NCBI GenBank assembly: GCA_028274465.1
Contig: CM051458.1
Location: 18,243,566 to 18,307,565, forward strand
Length of the DNA: 64,000 nucleotides
DNA from: Plantago ovata
Lineage: Eukaryota; Streptophyta; Magnoliopsida; Lamiales; Plantaginaceae
Direction of reading: 5' to 3'
Part shown: piece by piece, positions 53,854 through 64,000 of the stretch
Layout: the number at the start of each line of letters is the position of its first letter
Numbering within the stretch: the first letter of the stretch is position 1
Position numbers and translations under genes: made by a program
The notes under the pieces: model-generated
Told to the model about the DNA's origin: nothing
What the model saw: the letters and a program-made list of their open reading frames with translations, nothing else
Databases searched by the model: none

Positions 53854-54991
53854 TGATGAATGTGTATTTTACACTTTCATTCGAGTCTTTTTCACCTATT
53901 TTAGCTATCATCTATGTTAATTTAGCTATATTTTAGTGCATTTTATTAGAACAGTGTCACGTTTCCCTTTAGATTTTATTTTACAGGTTTTGGTTGAAAT
54001 TCAAAGATTTCCGGGCAATTATATTGAAGTTGAAAAAACGGGTCGAAAACGCGGAATTACGCGAAAAAGTCTGCGGGCGAACCGCCGCAGAGGTGGGCGA
54101 ACCGCCCCACAATAATTCGAAGCCTATATATAGTTGCTCAGTTTTCTCCGAAAATCATCTCTTTCCAGACCTACTTTCTCACCTCTCTCTATAGTTTTAG
54201 GTAGGGACTTCCCAGAGCTTGTTCTGGGGGTCCGTAACTTAGGGGACTCTTTTTCATAGCAGTTTGGAGCTCGTAGGATCGCAATCATCCGGAGATTGAC
54301 AACCTTCGGTAACTTTGTATCTTACAGTTTTATTCTACTTATTTTATTATATTCTTTCAACATGTTTTCTTCTATGATTTCTGTTGATTGCATGCCTATT
54401 ATGAGTAGCTAAACTTATCGTTGGTGGTAGTATGTGAATTCTTAGCGAAGGGAAGGTAATCATGCTAATGGCTATATCGCGCATTATACTCCGTGTCATT
54501 GCTTTATTTCGTTGATCAGGCACAGCCTAAATTCTCGTATGTTGTATTAATTATTATGCACGATTGGACCCTCTTCGACCTATTCGCGAGTTTATATTCG
54601 TAGTGTTGAATAATTACGGAACACAATAGGACAATAGTGATTGACTTGTCAGGCCCATTATTAACGTAGTGCTTAATAATTGCAACAGGACACTAGATTG
54701 ATTCAAAGATCTCTATGCAAGACCGAGGAATTTATGCATGATTATCGACCCGTTATGCTAAGAAGGATCATACTATCACCAATCTCCATTATCTGCTAGA
54801 AACCCCTTTGCTATCTGTTTGTTGTTTTTATATTCTAAATTAGATTTGATAAAGCTAGTTATAGTCCTGAGAGAACGACACCCGAGTCATTCTACTGCTA
54901 CACTACGGTTTTCGTTGTAGTTGTGGATTGCCTTTGGCTAAATAAGAAATATTATTTGCTGAATTCGGAACCGACAAATCCGCGTTCATCA
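53854..54991 (+). repeat. Gypsy-4 3' LTR (shortened)
   Basis: TGATGAATGTGTATTTTACAC to CCGCGTTCATCA (1138 bp). It lacks about 136 bp present in the 5' LTR (47250-47385) and two palindrome units next to the TATA box (GGTGGGCGAACCGCCCCACAA only). Confidence 0.9.
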
Positions 54992-55979
54992 ACGAGTAAT
55001 ACTGAATTTCATGATTACAGGTCGGAAAACACCTGGCGAGTCTATGGATATGTTGGAGAAGCTTTCGGTAAATCAGGAATTACCTTTCATGAGAAAAGAT
55101 GCTTATAACCTTCTTCAAAAGGAGAAAAAGGAACGGGAAAAAAATTGAGATTTTAATACCGCATTTCAGGCCTTCACGTCCTACACAGTGGAAGATGAAG
55201 GATTTTTTATCGAGCACTGGGTCGACGAACATGGTGATGTATCGTCGGTTTTCTGGTGTGATTCGCATTCTAGAGAGGAATACGAAGCCTATGGTGATGT
55301 ACTGGTCTTGGATTCTACGTAAAAGACCAATAAATATCGATATCCTCTTATTATATTTTCAGGTGTAAGTAACGTTGGACGATGTGTGATTTTTGGTGCT
55401 GGGCTTCTGCGTAGAGAAACTAAGCAGGCTTACTGCTGGATTTTGGAAAGGTTCCTGGAAGCAATGAATGGAAAGAAGCCACTTTCCATTCTGACAGATC
55501 AAGATAGATCCATCTGCCTTGCAGTTAAGGAAGAATTTGAGGGCGTTGTACACAGACTATGTCTTTGGCACATGGAACAGAACACGGTAAAAAGGGTGAA
55601 GAAGGGTGGTTTTCCGCAAAAGTTTTGCGAATTGGCAGCTATGAAGTGCATCATTGCTGAATTCGAGAGGCGCTGGACGGAGTTGGTCAACGATTACAAA
55701 TTACATGATAACAAATGGGTACAGGATACCTATGAAAACAGGGAGCAGTGGGTCGAGCCCTATTTTGAAGGTGTTTTCTTTGCAGGACACAGGACAACGG
55801 GGCGTGCAGAGGCCGTAAATTCATTTGTAAAGCAGTTCTTGAAACCAAAATGTACAACTACCGAATTCGTAAAGTTTTACCAGCTCGTCGTGAAACTTAA
55901 TAGGAAAAGGATTATCCTTAAGCAAGTGGGAGAGGAGATGAATTGCCGGAGAAGGTTTATAACAGAGACTGGGCTCCGT
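54992..55979 (+). pseudogene. FAR1/MULE-like gene, transposase-like core
   Basis: Restarts in the target duplication ACGAG and reads RVILNFMITGRKTPGES, then MRKDAYNLLQKEKKERE. After a frame change near 55140 comes FFIEHWVDEHGDVSSVFWCD and the first catalytic-type Asp (VLVLDST). A TAA follows (55318) where FRS/MULE proteins have Tyr. The frame continues (KTNKYRYPLIIFSGVSNVG) and 55386-55979 is open with ILTDQDRSICLAV, HRLCLWHMEQN and TTGRAEAVNSFVK. It is a MULE-derived DDE-type domain, so it could be a domesticated FRS gene or a MULE itself. The solo LTR cuts it at 55979. Confidence 0.78.
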
Positions 55980-57507
55980 TGATGAACGAGATTGTCAGAC
56001 TCGAACAATCAAATGAATTTGTTTAAAAGTCAAAGGGCAACTCACAACTACACAAAACACGTAGTGCAGAGGTAAGATGACCTCGAGTGTCGATCTAGGA
56101 ACTTAACTAGCTTTAACTACAATAACTATTTAAATTCAGTAAACAAATTTAACTTAGCTTAACTTAACAATATATGACGAAGCTGGTGATAGTTATGTTC
56201 ATTCTAAGCATCGGGTTCTAATTATGCATGAAAGTGCAACACGTACTGCTTTAAAAGTAATTCGAACTGATCTTGCTGTGGGAATTGTTTACACCGTATC
56301 AGACAACTCTCTATTCAGAGAGGATATTGTCACAAGGTTTCCACCCAAACACTCGATCAGAACAAACACCAAAAGACAGGTTTTGACATGTATTTTTAAA
56401 GCTTCCTATCTATACTAATACTTGGCTAAGGTTGTTAGGCTTAGTGCAAGCAGTACTTGATAATTGTAAATATTGAAAACGATGATCTTGAATTGTCCTA
56501 GTGGTTCTAACACCTTTATACGAAGATAGTTGGCTTAGTCGGATCAACAATTCGAATATCACAAATCTACAAGTAAAAGATTCAGAAACTCAATCATGCA
56601 CAATATGAACCCTAGCTACGAATTTACATACTATCACCAACTAGATATTTAGTTACTCATAACAAAAACGTAATCAACAATAGCAATCATAGATGAAAAC
56701 ATGGTTGAATTGAAAGACAGAGTGCAAAAAATAGTGAGATACAAAGTTACCACCGAGGGTTGTCAATCTCCGGTGAATTGCTAAAATCACAAAGATCTAG
56801 CAAGGTGAGATCAATAGATGTCCAAATCTCTACCTTGATGCTCCAAAACGCTAAGGAAAAGTAGTTATAAGTCAAAGAAAACCAAGAACAAGCTCTAGGG
56901 TTTATGTCTGCAAAAGTATGAATGAATCTCCCCAAATTCCGATCTAAAGATAAAATATATATTTTGTTCCCGATTCTGAGGGGCTGTGCGCCCCCCGTCC
57001 CGGGCGGTCCGCCTGTGGCTGGCAGCAAGTTCGCCAATTTTTTCTCTAAGTTCAAATAGAGATTCCGGGCGCGTCCGAACTCGTATTGGCACGTAAGACC
57101 CACCGTTGGATAGCACTTCCAGTTATCTACGCGTAGGTTTTGACTGCATCCCAATCCAATATCGTATGAAAGACTGGTGCCCAAAATACTGAGACTATGC
57201 AAATGGAACTTCCGAATTTCATTTCAAAAGCTCCAAAATCTTCATCCGAACTCCGAATGAACTATCGTTTCTGCCTTCAAACATGTCTCGGCACTCCTTG
57301 TCACACCACGGGTGATGACATTGCACCAAAACATTAACGTTTCGCCACGAATTCCATCAAATAGAGCGAAATTCACCTAGATCCTGAAAATAACAAATGA
57401 AACGGAAACGTGACACTATTCTAATAAAATGCACTAAAAATGCATGCAAGAGGATAGCTAAATAGGTGAAAAAGAACCAAATGAAAGTGTAAAAAACACT
57501 GTCATCA
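55980..57507 (-). mobile_element. solo gypsy LTR (Gypsy-5) in the FAR1-like gene
   Basis: TGATGAACGAGATTGTCAGAC to ACTGTCATCA (1528 bp). The reverse strand is the sense strand, as judged from the Gypsy-6 LTR, whose end (GAGTCTGACAATCTCG) it shares. Flanks TCCGT (55975-55979) and TCTGT (57508-57512) form a duplication with one C/T mismatch. There is no PBS, PPT or internal region, so it was left by LTR-LTR recombination. The coding frame rejoins across it. Confidence 0.88.
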
Positions 57508-57512
57508 TCTGT

Positions 57513-58160
57513 GATCTAGAAATTGATGCTGCGACTAAATGCACAACGACCGCATTCAAGCCTATTCTACAGAATATTAAAGACGAGCAGACACTCGAAA
57601 GAACAAACTTTGATCAACTTGATGGCAACTGTGCAGTATTCTACTTTAGAGAATGTGGTAGTGAGGAGCAGGAGAACTTGTGGACTGCTACAGTTGATCT
57701 CGAACACCAGCGGTTTGAATGTGATTGCAGGTTGCATGAATCCGAAGGCCTGCCATGCTCACACCTGATTTCTTGTTTTAAGTATATGGGCCTTAAAAAG
57801 TTCCCTGATGGAAGTATAAATAGTCGGTGGTGGTTCATTGAGACAAGGAAGAAATTGTGGCTATTGTTTGAACAAATGTTTACCCCCAATGATGTTGATG
57901 GCGTTGATGCTAAAATGGTGATAGCAGTGATCAACGTTCAACAACTGTTGGTCGGAGGCAAAGATAAATTCCAATATATCCAAAGTTATGAAGATTTTAG
58001 AAGACTGTGGGGAAATGTTATCAGGGGGTAGTACTGAACAGAATGATCCCGGTAAAAAGAAACATCCAGACCTCGTAAGAGGTCTTTCAATGTTGGAGAT
58101 CCTAAAAAAGTAGTACCCAAAGGTTGCCCACCAAAAACGCCGAAATGTTGTAGTTTCTCC
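57513..58160 (+). pseudogene. FAR1-like gene, SWIM zinc finger and end
   Basis: After removal of the solo LTR the frame reads TGLR then DLEIDAATKCTTTAFKPIL, an FRS-like segment. The SWIM finger is ECDCRLHESEGLPCSHLI (C-x-C..C-x-H) at about 57716-57772, followed by RWWFIETRKK. An in-frame stop lies at 58031. A second short frame runs to a donor-like CTCCCG|GTAAGT at 58159, suggesting further small C-terminal exons as in FRS genes. Confidence 0.75.
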
Positions 58161-59069
58161 CGGTAAGTTGTTTAGCTATTTTTTATCACCAGCAAAAAGT
58201 TTATATTTCAAACATTGAACACTTGTGGATTGCTTATTTTGCTTTGCAATAACCATTCAGCAACCCGGGACACAACATAAATGCTTGCGAAAAATTAAAG
58301 AAAGCTCAGGCCGAGGAAGCTGCAGAGAGAGCTGCTAATGAAGAAGAAGAGCACGAATATGATATTTGAAGAAGAAGAACAAGAATATTTACAGAAGAAG
58401 AAGAAGAAGAAGAAGAAGAAGAAGAAGAAGAAGAAGAAGAACCCAGAAGAAGGCGATGTTGTAGTCACTGCCAGTACGTTCTTATTGTTGTTTATTACCG
58501 GTAAAGCATAAAGTTTATATTCCAAACTTTGAACACTTGTGGATTGCTGAATTTGTTTTGCAGTAATCTCTCAGCCAACAAGGACACACATAAAGTCTTG
58601 CGAACAATTAAAGAAAGCCAGGGAAAAAGAGGAAGAAGCTCGGAAAAAAGTTGCATCGAAAGAAAAAAAAGAAGAACATATCCTACTATTTGGGCTATTT
58701 AGCTTGGTAAATCACAATGGCAGGATAATGTTGTACTGCTCTTCGATTTATCTATTGCTGGAAAATACTTGGTCATGTATTTATTGGTGGGATTCTTTGA
58801 TCGAACACAGTTTTCTCATTATTGTTATTTCTTGCTTTGCCTTCAAGGTTCCTTTTATTTCCTGTAATTCAGTTTTACTGTCTTTAATGTGTTTTTATTA
58901 GGAAGAAACCTGGGAAAAAAAATACTGAAAATGATAGTTGATACATTGATAGACTGAAAATGATAAACACATAGTAGCAGCCTAAACCCAATTATTCCTC
59001 CAACACAGTGGCCCTCCGTCTCTGTGATCAAATCCGAATATTGTATACGAATTTAAAAACAACACTTAT
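58161..59069 (+). repeat. intergenic/3' region with duplicated exon-like segment
   Basis: 58191-58312 and 58499-58620 are two diverged copies of one segment (TTGAACACTTGTGGATTGCT, then a pyrimidine-rich stretch with TTTGCA, then CTTGCGAA and AATTAAAGAAAGC). It may be a duplicated 3' exon plus intron end of the FAR1-like gene. Beyond 58700 I see no coding evidence. Confidence 0.55.
58394..58441 (+). repeat. (AAG)n microsatellite
   Basis: About 16 uninterrupted GAA/AAG repeats between the two duplicated segments, in a Glu/Lys-coding context (GAAGAAGAGCACGAATATG upstream). Confidence 0.95.
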
Positions 59070-60480
59070 GTTAATTCTATCTTCACCCGTGCATATGTGG
59101 GTTTTAATCCGGCAAAACGTGCTTCGATGTGCTTTTTAATGATGGCACGAAATTCATCATCACTTCCAACCTCCACATAGTTATCCTTCCCTTATGGTTT
59201 CATGAACAACACCGGCACGTAATCGAACGTGTTCCATTCAAGATCATTCTTAGTGCTCATAATTGGGCTATCTGCACACATACCATCAGTATCGAAATCC
59301 AAAGCAATAGTCCGCCTTTTTCAACCAAGAACATTAACCTACAATTAAAATCAAAATGCTTTCGACGTTAGCAATGATATTGTTACTGACATTACTTATA
59401 CTTATAAATAAGAAGGTGCACACCTTTTATCAGTATCAGTCACTTTGCTTTCCGTGCCAGGGCCGGCCTTCCTGAAGAAGCTCTGATATGGATGACCGCA
59501 AAGCAGATTCTACCGATTCTCCAATCATTTCTGGCATACACTCTATTAGTATCGAGATCTCATTTAGCAGGTTAGTAATCTAGGCCGCCTGCCTGTCATT
59601 CAGAAAACTGGTTCCTTGCTGGAAGTGTGGATATATCATTTTTTCAATCTTCTGAAAAGTTACCTATGCTTGCTCGAGTCGACAACCTAATTCGGTTGGA
59701 AGAGGGTTGTCTGCTCTGGAAGTATCAAAGATCGAGAGATCCATGACAGGTTCAGAGGTCTGAGTTCCGTGATTCCCTTTTCCATGGTTGGTCTCACCAA
59801 TGGTAGAGGCGTTGTCCTCACCGTCCATAAAATCTGTGTATATTTTAGGTGAGCTTGAATGTGGTTCAGAGTTGTAACTTTCCGCATTCCCTATGCCAGA
59901 ATTGATCTTACCAATGGAAGAGTCAGTGTCCTCATCCTCCACACAATCTATTGGTGAGTTCCTAGTTGTTTGCAACGGTTGTTTCATACTGTGGCCTTCA
60001 TGATATTCTAACAAGTGATCTACCATGTTTGGTACCAGGAGCTCATTAGGGTCACTGTTGTATGAGTATGAATACGTGTGGGAGCTAATGGATCCTAACG
60101 TGACATCGTCTTTAAGAGGTGACCCGCATAACTTAGCAGATGGCTTTTTATGACCTTTAGACGTTTTAGCAGGTGGCAGAAAAGCCAGTTCACTAGATGC
60201 TAGAAGTCGAGTATGAGATGGTTGAACTCGACATTGCATTGGCTTCGGATATATATTTGCATTAGTTCCCTGATTCCACCCAATTAGCTCTATTGGCTCT
60301 GGCTGATCTTCAAGTGGATTCACACCTTCAAGTGGTTGATGTTCAGAGTTGATTCACACAGATATGTGAATTCTCACATTCAAGTGGTTGTTCTTCAAGT
60401 GGATTCGAACATACAAGAGCCCGATCAGAATTTTGATGACCATGTACATTCTTTTTTTCATTTGATAATGACCTGTTTCT
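59070..60480 (-). pseudogene. unidentified minus-strand gene, decayed
   Basis: Not recognised. From an ATG near 60460 (MQLRNRSLSNEKKNVHGHQN) a frame runs to 60345. After a shift it continues as the 219-codon frame 60323-59664 (acidic, Ser-rich, with NPLEDQPEPIELIGWNQG and DFMDGEDNASTIGETNHG). That frame goes on past two TAG codons (59664, 59590) through a plausible helix (NLLNEISILIECMPEMIGES). A second block at 59300-59070, after an acceptor TTAATTGTAG, encodes a globular-looking end (DDEFRAIIKKHIEARF, GLKPTYARVKIELT) with two more stops. The stops fit C-to-T changes of CAG, CAA and CGA. The non-ATG start at 60323 is not the true one. Confidence 0.5.
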
Positions 60481-60982
60481 GAGCTGCATTATTTTACCTA
60501 AGGAAACATTACAAGTTTATCAACTAACACATCTTCCGTTTCAAATAAAAAATAAAAAATCAACTAACACATCTGCATTAAACTGGTACGCAATTTAATA
60601 AGTTTCTAAAGAGTTTACATAATGCCATGCTGCATAAAGAGTCACAATATATTAAAGATGGCCTCAGTGATTCCCCAAATAATTAGAGAAATCAAAATGA
60701 CAAGAACATCATGTCATAGGATGCTGCAATCCAAAAGCACATAGTAACACTGAGGGATGAACCGGTCCAAATACGAAAAAAGACATAAATCAGTCTCGTG
60801 GATCAAATTAAAACATCACATAACAAAAATCTCTCATAATTTTGTAAACAATCAACTCGAACGATGAAGGAATATTGAGAAACCTAATTACTAATGGTCT
60901 AAAGGATAAAGTTGCATCTCTGAGTATTCGTATGGAGGGGGAAAATTCTGTCACGTTCATAAATCCAATCAACATCGGCAAT
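60481..60982. other. AT-rich non-coding stretch
   Basis: No ORF or repeat recognised. It may be the upstream intron or 5' region of the minus-strand gene, because TTTCCTTAG (an acceptor shape on the minus strand) lies at about 60499-60507. GCAAT at 60978-60982 is the left target duplication of Gypsy-6. Confidence 0.4.
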
Positions 60983-62145
60983 TGATGAACGTGTATTTTA
61001 GACTTTCATTCGAGTCTTTTTCACCAATTTAGCTATCCTCTAGGTTAATTTAGCTTATATTTTAGTGCATTTTATTAGAATAGTGTCACGTTTCCCTTTT
61101 CTTTGCATTTGTCAGGGTTTAGGTAAAAAAACGTATTTTTATGGGCAATATTGATGAAGAGGACGAAGTTTTGGTGTTTCGAGGACATTCGTGGTGTATC
61201 TAGAAGGATCCGGATGAGATTTGAGGCCTAGGGGACGAGTTTCAAGGCTTAAAGGTCACTAGAAGGCAAAATCCGAGTCCGAAAAGGAAAAGAAGACCAA
61301 AATCTCGCTCCCGACGACTGGATGTCCCAGGCGAACCTCCTAGGACGTGGGGAGGTTCGCCCGGGAAGTTTCCGCAGCTATATATATCTTTGCCTATTTT
61401 CTACGTTTTTTCAGACCTTTTCACATTATTCTGAGAGACAAATTCTCCAGAGCCTGTTCTGGGAATTATTAGCATAGAAGACTCTTTTTCTTATTGATTT
61501 GGAAGCTTTAGCATAGAGATTGGACATCTTTGATTTTCGATTCTTGCTTGTGAGTTAGCAATTCACCGGAGATTGACAACCTTCGTTGGTAACTTGAATC
61601 TCACGATTTTTCTACTTTTATTTATTTCATTCAACATGTTTTCATTCAATCTTTCTTTGATTCTTGTTGATTGCAATATGAGTAGCTAAATCTATCGTTG
61701 GTGATAGTATGTGATTTCTTAGCTAGGGTTCTTGATTATGCATGAGTGGCTTCGCGCGTTTAAGACTTGATTTATTGTTTTATTTCTTTGATCTATCTAA
61801 GCCATCTATCTTCGTAGTGTTGAATTGAAAGGAACACATAGGACAATTCATGATCATAGATCTCTATACAAACTTCAGGTAGTTCATGCATGATTATTAC
61901 CCGTTGCTTTGAATGATCATACTATCACTAACTTCCATCATATTGATAAGAAAAATCTGTGCTTTGCTTGATTTCTGATTTATAGTTTAAGTTCAATTAG
62001 ATAAAGCTAGTTATAGTCCTTAGAGATCGACACTCGAGGTTATTTTACTTCTACACTACGTGCCTTGGTTTTCGTTTTAGTTGTGAATTGCCTTTGGCTG
62101 AAAACAATTTATTTGATAAATTGAGTCTGACAATCTCGTTCATCA
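60983..62145 (+). repeat. Gypsy-6 5' LTR
   Basis: TGATGAACGTGTATTTTAGAC to CTCGTTCATCA (1163 bp). A TATATATAT box is near 61380. Upstream (61328-61366) is a palindrome pair, AGGCGAACCTCCT and GGAGGTTCGCCC. Its right end matches the solo LTR at 55980, so the two form a sub-family. Confidence 0.9.
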
Positions 62146-62148
62146 AAT

Positions 62149-62165
62149 TGGCGCCGTTGCCGGGG
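62149..62165 (+). other. primer binding site (tRNA-Asp), Gypsy-6
   Basis: TGGCGCCGTTGCCGGGG, 3 nt after the LTR. The leader to 62474 is T-rich and ends CCTCATGTGCAG|AAAC, a splice-acceptor shape 17 nt before the gag ATG. A leader intron is plausible. Confidence 0.9.
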
Positions 62166-62474
62166 ACTATACTCCTTTTTTCTCTTTAGCTTATTTATAT
62201 TTTCAGCATTCAATTCCCTACAGAAGAACAGGCTATGGGGGTTTGCTCTCTCAAAATTTCACTTTCTTACCCTATTTCTTTCCCCCTATCTTTTTCAGTA
62301 AATTCATCTAATCTGATCTTGGTTACCTTGCGTACTTGTGCTCTCGAAATTCTTGGTTACATTGTGTTTGTTTGCACTCTTTGTGCTTTTCTTTGCATGT
62401 TTTGGTTTTTCTTTTGTGGATTCTGCTCCTTGGTTTCTTGTTTCCTCATGTGCAGAAACTAGTCATATGAAAGG

Positions 62475-63298
62475 ATGAGTCAACGAGTTCCTTTGCCCGG
62501 TATGTGATGCCTCGAGGGCCTTGCATAACATTGGATGAAGATTGCAAGGATTATGACTTTGATCCTTCATACTACTCCATTCTCCCCACGTTTTCGATGG
62601 GTGATGATCCAAGAGGGTTCTTAGACATGTACGAGGAAGGTGTGTGAGGATACCTCGTGAGAATGTGGAGGGGGTTATTTTATCACATGAGCAACTTGTA
62701 TGAGAGGATTTATGGGAGCCTTGAAAGGGTACGCTCGAGGATGGCTCAGAATCCCGCTAGAAAAATCGTTGCGCACTTGGGGTGAAGTAACCAACAAGTT
62801 TCTGGAACATTGGGATAGGGACTCACCTCCCGGGTCAAAGGCATGGACGTCTAGCTTCAATAGTCCGCCACCAGAAATCGACATTGCCGATGAAGAGGAA
62901 TGTGGAGAAGAATCCATTGATGAAGTCTCCTCAGTGCTTAGCTTGGATTCCACGTCCTTACTTGCGGTGTCGAAGTTGTTGGTCAAGAGGAAGTCGTGGA
63001 GGAGGTGATGATTGAATCCATTGCTTCACTCGAGTCAGAAAGTGATGGCATGAGTTGTGTTGAGGTCGAGGAGCCAATCTCTGAAGATTTTGGTGTCTCT
63101 GAATCAATTGCAGTAGATGCTCTTCATCTTGACTCCTACGTTCTGGTCCATGCACCCACCTATGAGTTCCAAGGGAGTTTTGATCCTTTTTTCTCTTTTT
63201 ATTTTCCATCTGATTCCCTTGGTTATTTTTTAGATTTAGACTTTATTGGTTTTGTTAATTTTAATTTTCAGGGAATCATGGACTTGCTGGTTCCCTAG
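62475..63298 (+). pseudogene. Gypsy-6 gag remnant
   Basis: An ATG at 62475, then frames with MPRGPCITLDEDC and FSMGDDPRGFLDMYEEG, a stop at 62646, and 62700-63008 with GYARGWLRIPLEKSLRTWGE and VTNKFLEHW, which is the Gag core signature. A shifted frame (62996-63298) is acidic and ends in a Phe-rich stretch. No zinc knuckle or protease is seen. Much shorter than normal gag. Confidence 0.6.
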
Positions 63299-64000
63299 AT
63301 GCGAGGAGTAATGAAACGGATGCACAAGATTCGTTTCTATTTGATAATGGATAACATTAGTGGTAATGGTTGCATGTAGTTTAGTTTTACTGCTTTTTGC
63401 ATTGTATGTCATTGTGTTTTATTTTATGTTTTCGTATGTTTTTGGTGATAAAATAGGTTTTAAGATGATAATTTCGCATTTTGGGAGGAAAAAGGCGTCT
63501 CCAGGAGTCTGGAGATGCCAGGCGAACCGCCCCCACGTGGGGCGAATCGCCTGGCAAGTCCAGGCTGCCTAGGACGTTCTGGACAGCCCAGGCGAATTGC
63601 TCCCCACCTGGGGCGGTTCGCCCCGGGTGTCCAGAAACCCGGAGGTCCGGATTTTTGTTCGGAAACCCAATTTTCTCCTATCATGCTAAATTATTGATCT
63701 TTTTACTTCTTTTATCGCCCGTTTTGGTTTCTCACAAGTTTCCTTGAGTCCTATAGGTTACAGGTACAAGTTAGCTCTCACCTTAAATCCACTTTCGACG
63801 TTCGGGATGAGCAACGACGTTCAGGTTTGGGGGGGGGGGGCGTAATCGCTGGCTATCTCTATACTTGTTTTGCTTATGATAAACTCGTGAAACCTTTTGT
63901 CTGCATTTGCATTTGCACGTTTACCGCTTTCTTAGTATTTAGTTGCATACAGTACATTCATCCTTGTATAGTTTTGCATGTTTTGTGTGGAGTTTATTGC
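63299..64000 (+). other. Gypsy-6 tail with GC palindromes
   Basis: No gene is supported. 63515-63640 has repeated GGCGAA(C/T)CGCC-type palindromes (CCAGGCGAACCGCCC, GGGGCGAATCGCC, GGGGCGGTTCGCCCC). At 63824-63840 a GGTTTGGGG.. run extends to a long G tract. The rest matches the Gypsy-2 tail. Confidence 0.6.

Larger units (their letters stand above)
47066..54991 (+). mobile_element. Gypsy-4: non-autonomous Ty3/gypsy element (gag + protease + extra ORFs)
   Basis: LTRs lie at 47066-48379 and 53854-54991. Flanks ATGAG (47061-47065) and ACGAG (54992-54996) form a 5-bp duplication with one C/T mismatch. It is inserted in the FAR1-like coding sequence. It has a tRNA-Asp primer site, a nearly full gag, an intact protease and a 3.4-kb tail, but no RT or integrase. 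It is the same family as Gypsy-2, in the opposite strand. Confidence 0.93.
60983..64000 (+). mobile_element. Gypsy-6: partial Ty3/gypsy element, continues past the window
   Basis: The 5' LTR (60983-62145) is followed by the tRNA-Asp site (62149-62165), a short gag remnant and a tail with the same GC palindromes and PPT-like G run (63824-63840) as Gypsy-4. The 3' LTR is not reached. Its internal coding module differs from Gypsy-2 and Gypsy-3. Confidence 0.88.

Noticed and set aside
62235..62462. Hydrophobic 75-codon ORF at the start of Gypsy-6
   Set aside because: It lies in the T-rich leader and ends at a splice-acceptor-like site just before gag. Hydrophobicity comes from the T-rich codons.

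Overview
This is a repeat-dense stretch of a plant nuclear genome, most likely a eudicot. That inference rests on Ty1/copia elements primed by initiator tRNA-Met, Ty3/gypsy elements primed by tRNA-Asp, a FAR1-RELATED-SEQUENCE-like gene with introns, and a 100-N scaffold gap. I see no bacterial-style operon and no intact host gene. Species cannot be named from sequence alone. About 57 of the 64 kb is LTR retrotransposon.

Layout. Positions 1-44335 are a Russian doll. Copia-A (minus strand; gag 601-2460, 5' LTR 2573-3986 continued at 44236-44335) was cut on its left by a gypsy LTR ending at 600 (Gypsy-1). Its 5' LTR was split by Copia-B (3987-44230, target duplication GTCCT on both sides). Copia-B's third ORF was split by Copia-C (9937-36560, duplication GTGGT/GTGGC). 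Copia-C was hit twice: by Gypsy-2 in ORF3 (12479-18767) and by Gypsy-3 in gag (29406-34381, duplication CATTT on both sides). With inserts removed, Copia-B is about 13.6 kb and Copia-C about 15.3 kb. Their order in the sense direction is LTR, tRNA-iMet primer site, gag, protease-integrase-RT-RNase H, a roughly 0.9 kb spacer, a very long third ORF (about 5 kb), polypurine tract, LTR. This fits the SIRE/Maximus lineage, where the post-pol ORF is called env-like by position only.

Positions 44336-60982 are host or DNA-transposon-derived sequence. They hold a FAR1/MULE-like gene on the plus strand (exon 1 at 45462, N-terminal zinc finger at 46.6 kb, transposase-like core at 55.0-56.0 kb, SWIM finger at 57.7 kb). 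Gypsy-4 (47066-54991) and a solo gypsy LTR (55980-57507) each landed in its coding sequence. An unidentified, decayed minus-strand gene lies at 59.07-60.48 kb. Gypsy-6 starts at 60983 and runs out of the window.

The gypsy elements share LTR, primer site and polypurine tract, but none shows RT or integrase. They carry only gag, or gag plus aspartic protease, in at least three different internal modules, so they look non-autonomous.

The most interesting signal is in the copia family. Copia-C (and the left half in Copia-A) has a GT-AG segment between gag and pol that Copia-B lacks to the base. Without it gag is fused in frame to pol. With it, the reading frame carries a coiled-coil extension and stops 22 nt before the 3' splice site. 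This suggests a splicing switch between Gag and Gag-Pol, with Copia-B as the reverse-transcribed fossil of the spliced RNA. A second signal is an array of seven stem-loops, all with 7-nt loops of one consensus, in the pol-ORF3 spacer of both Copia-B and Copia-C.
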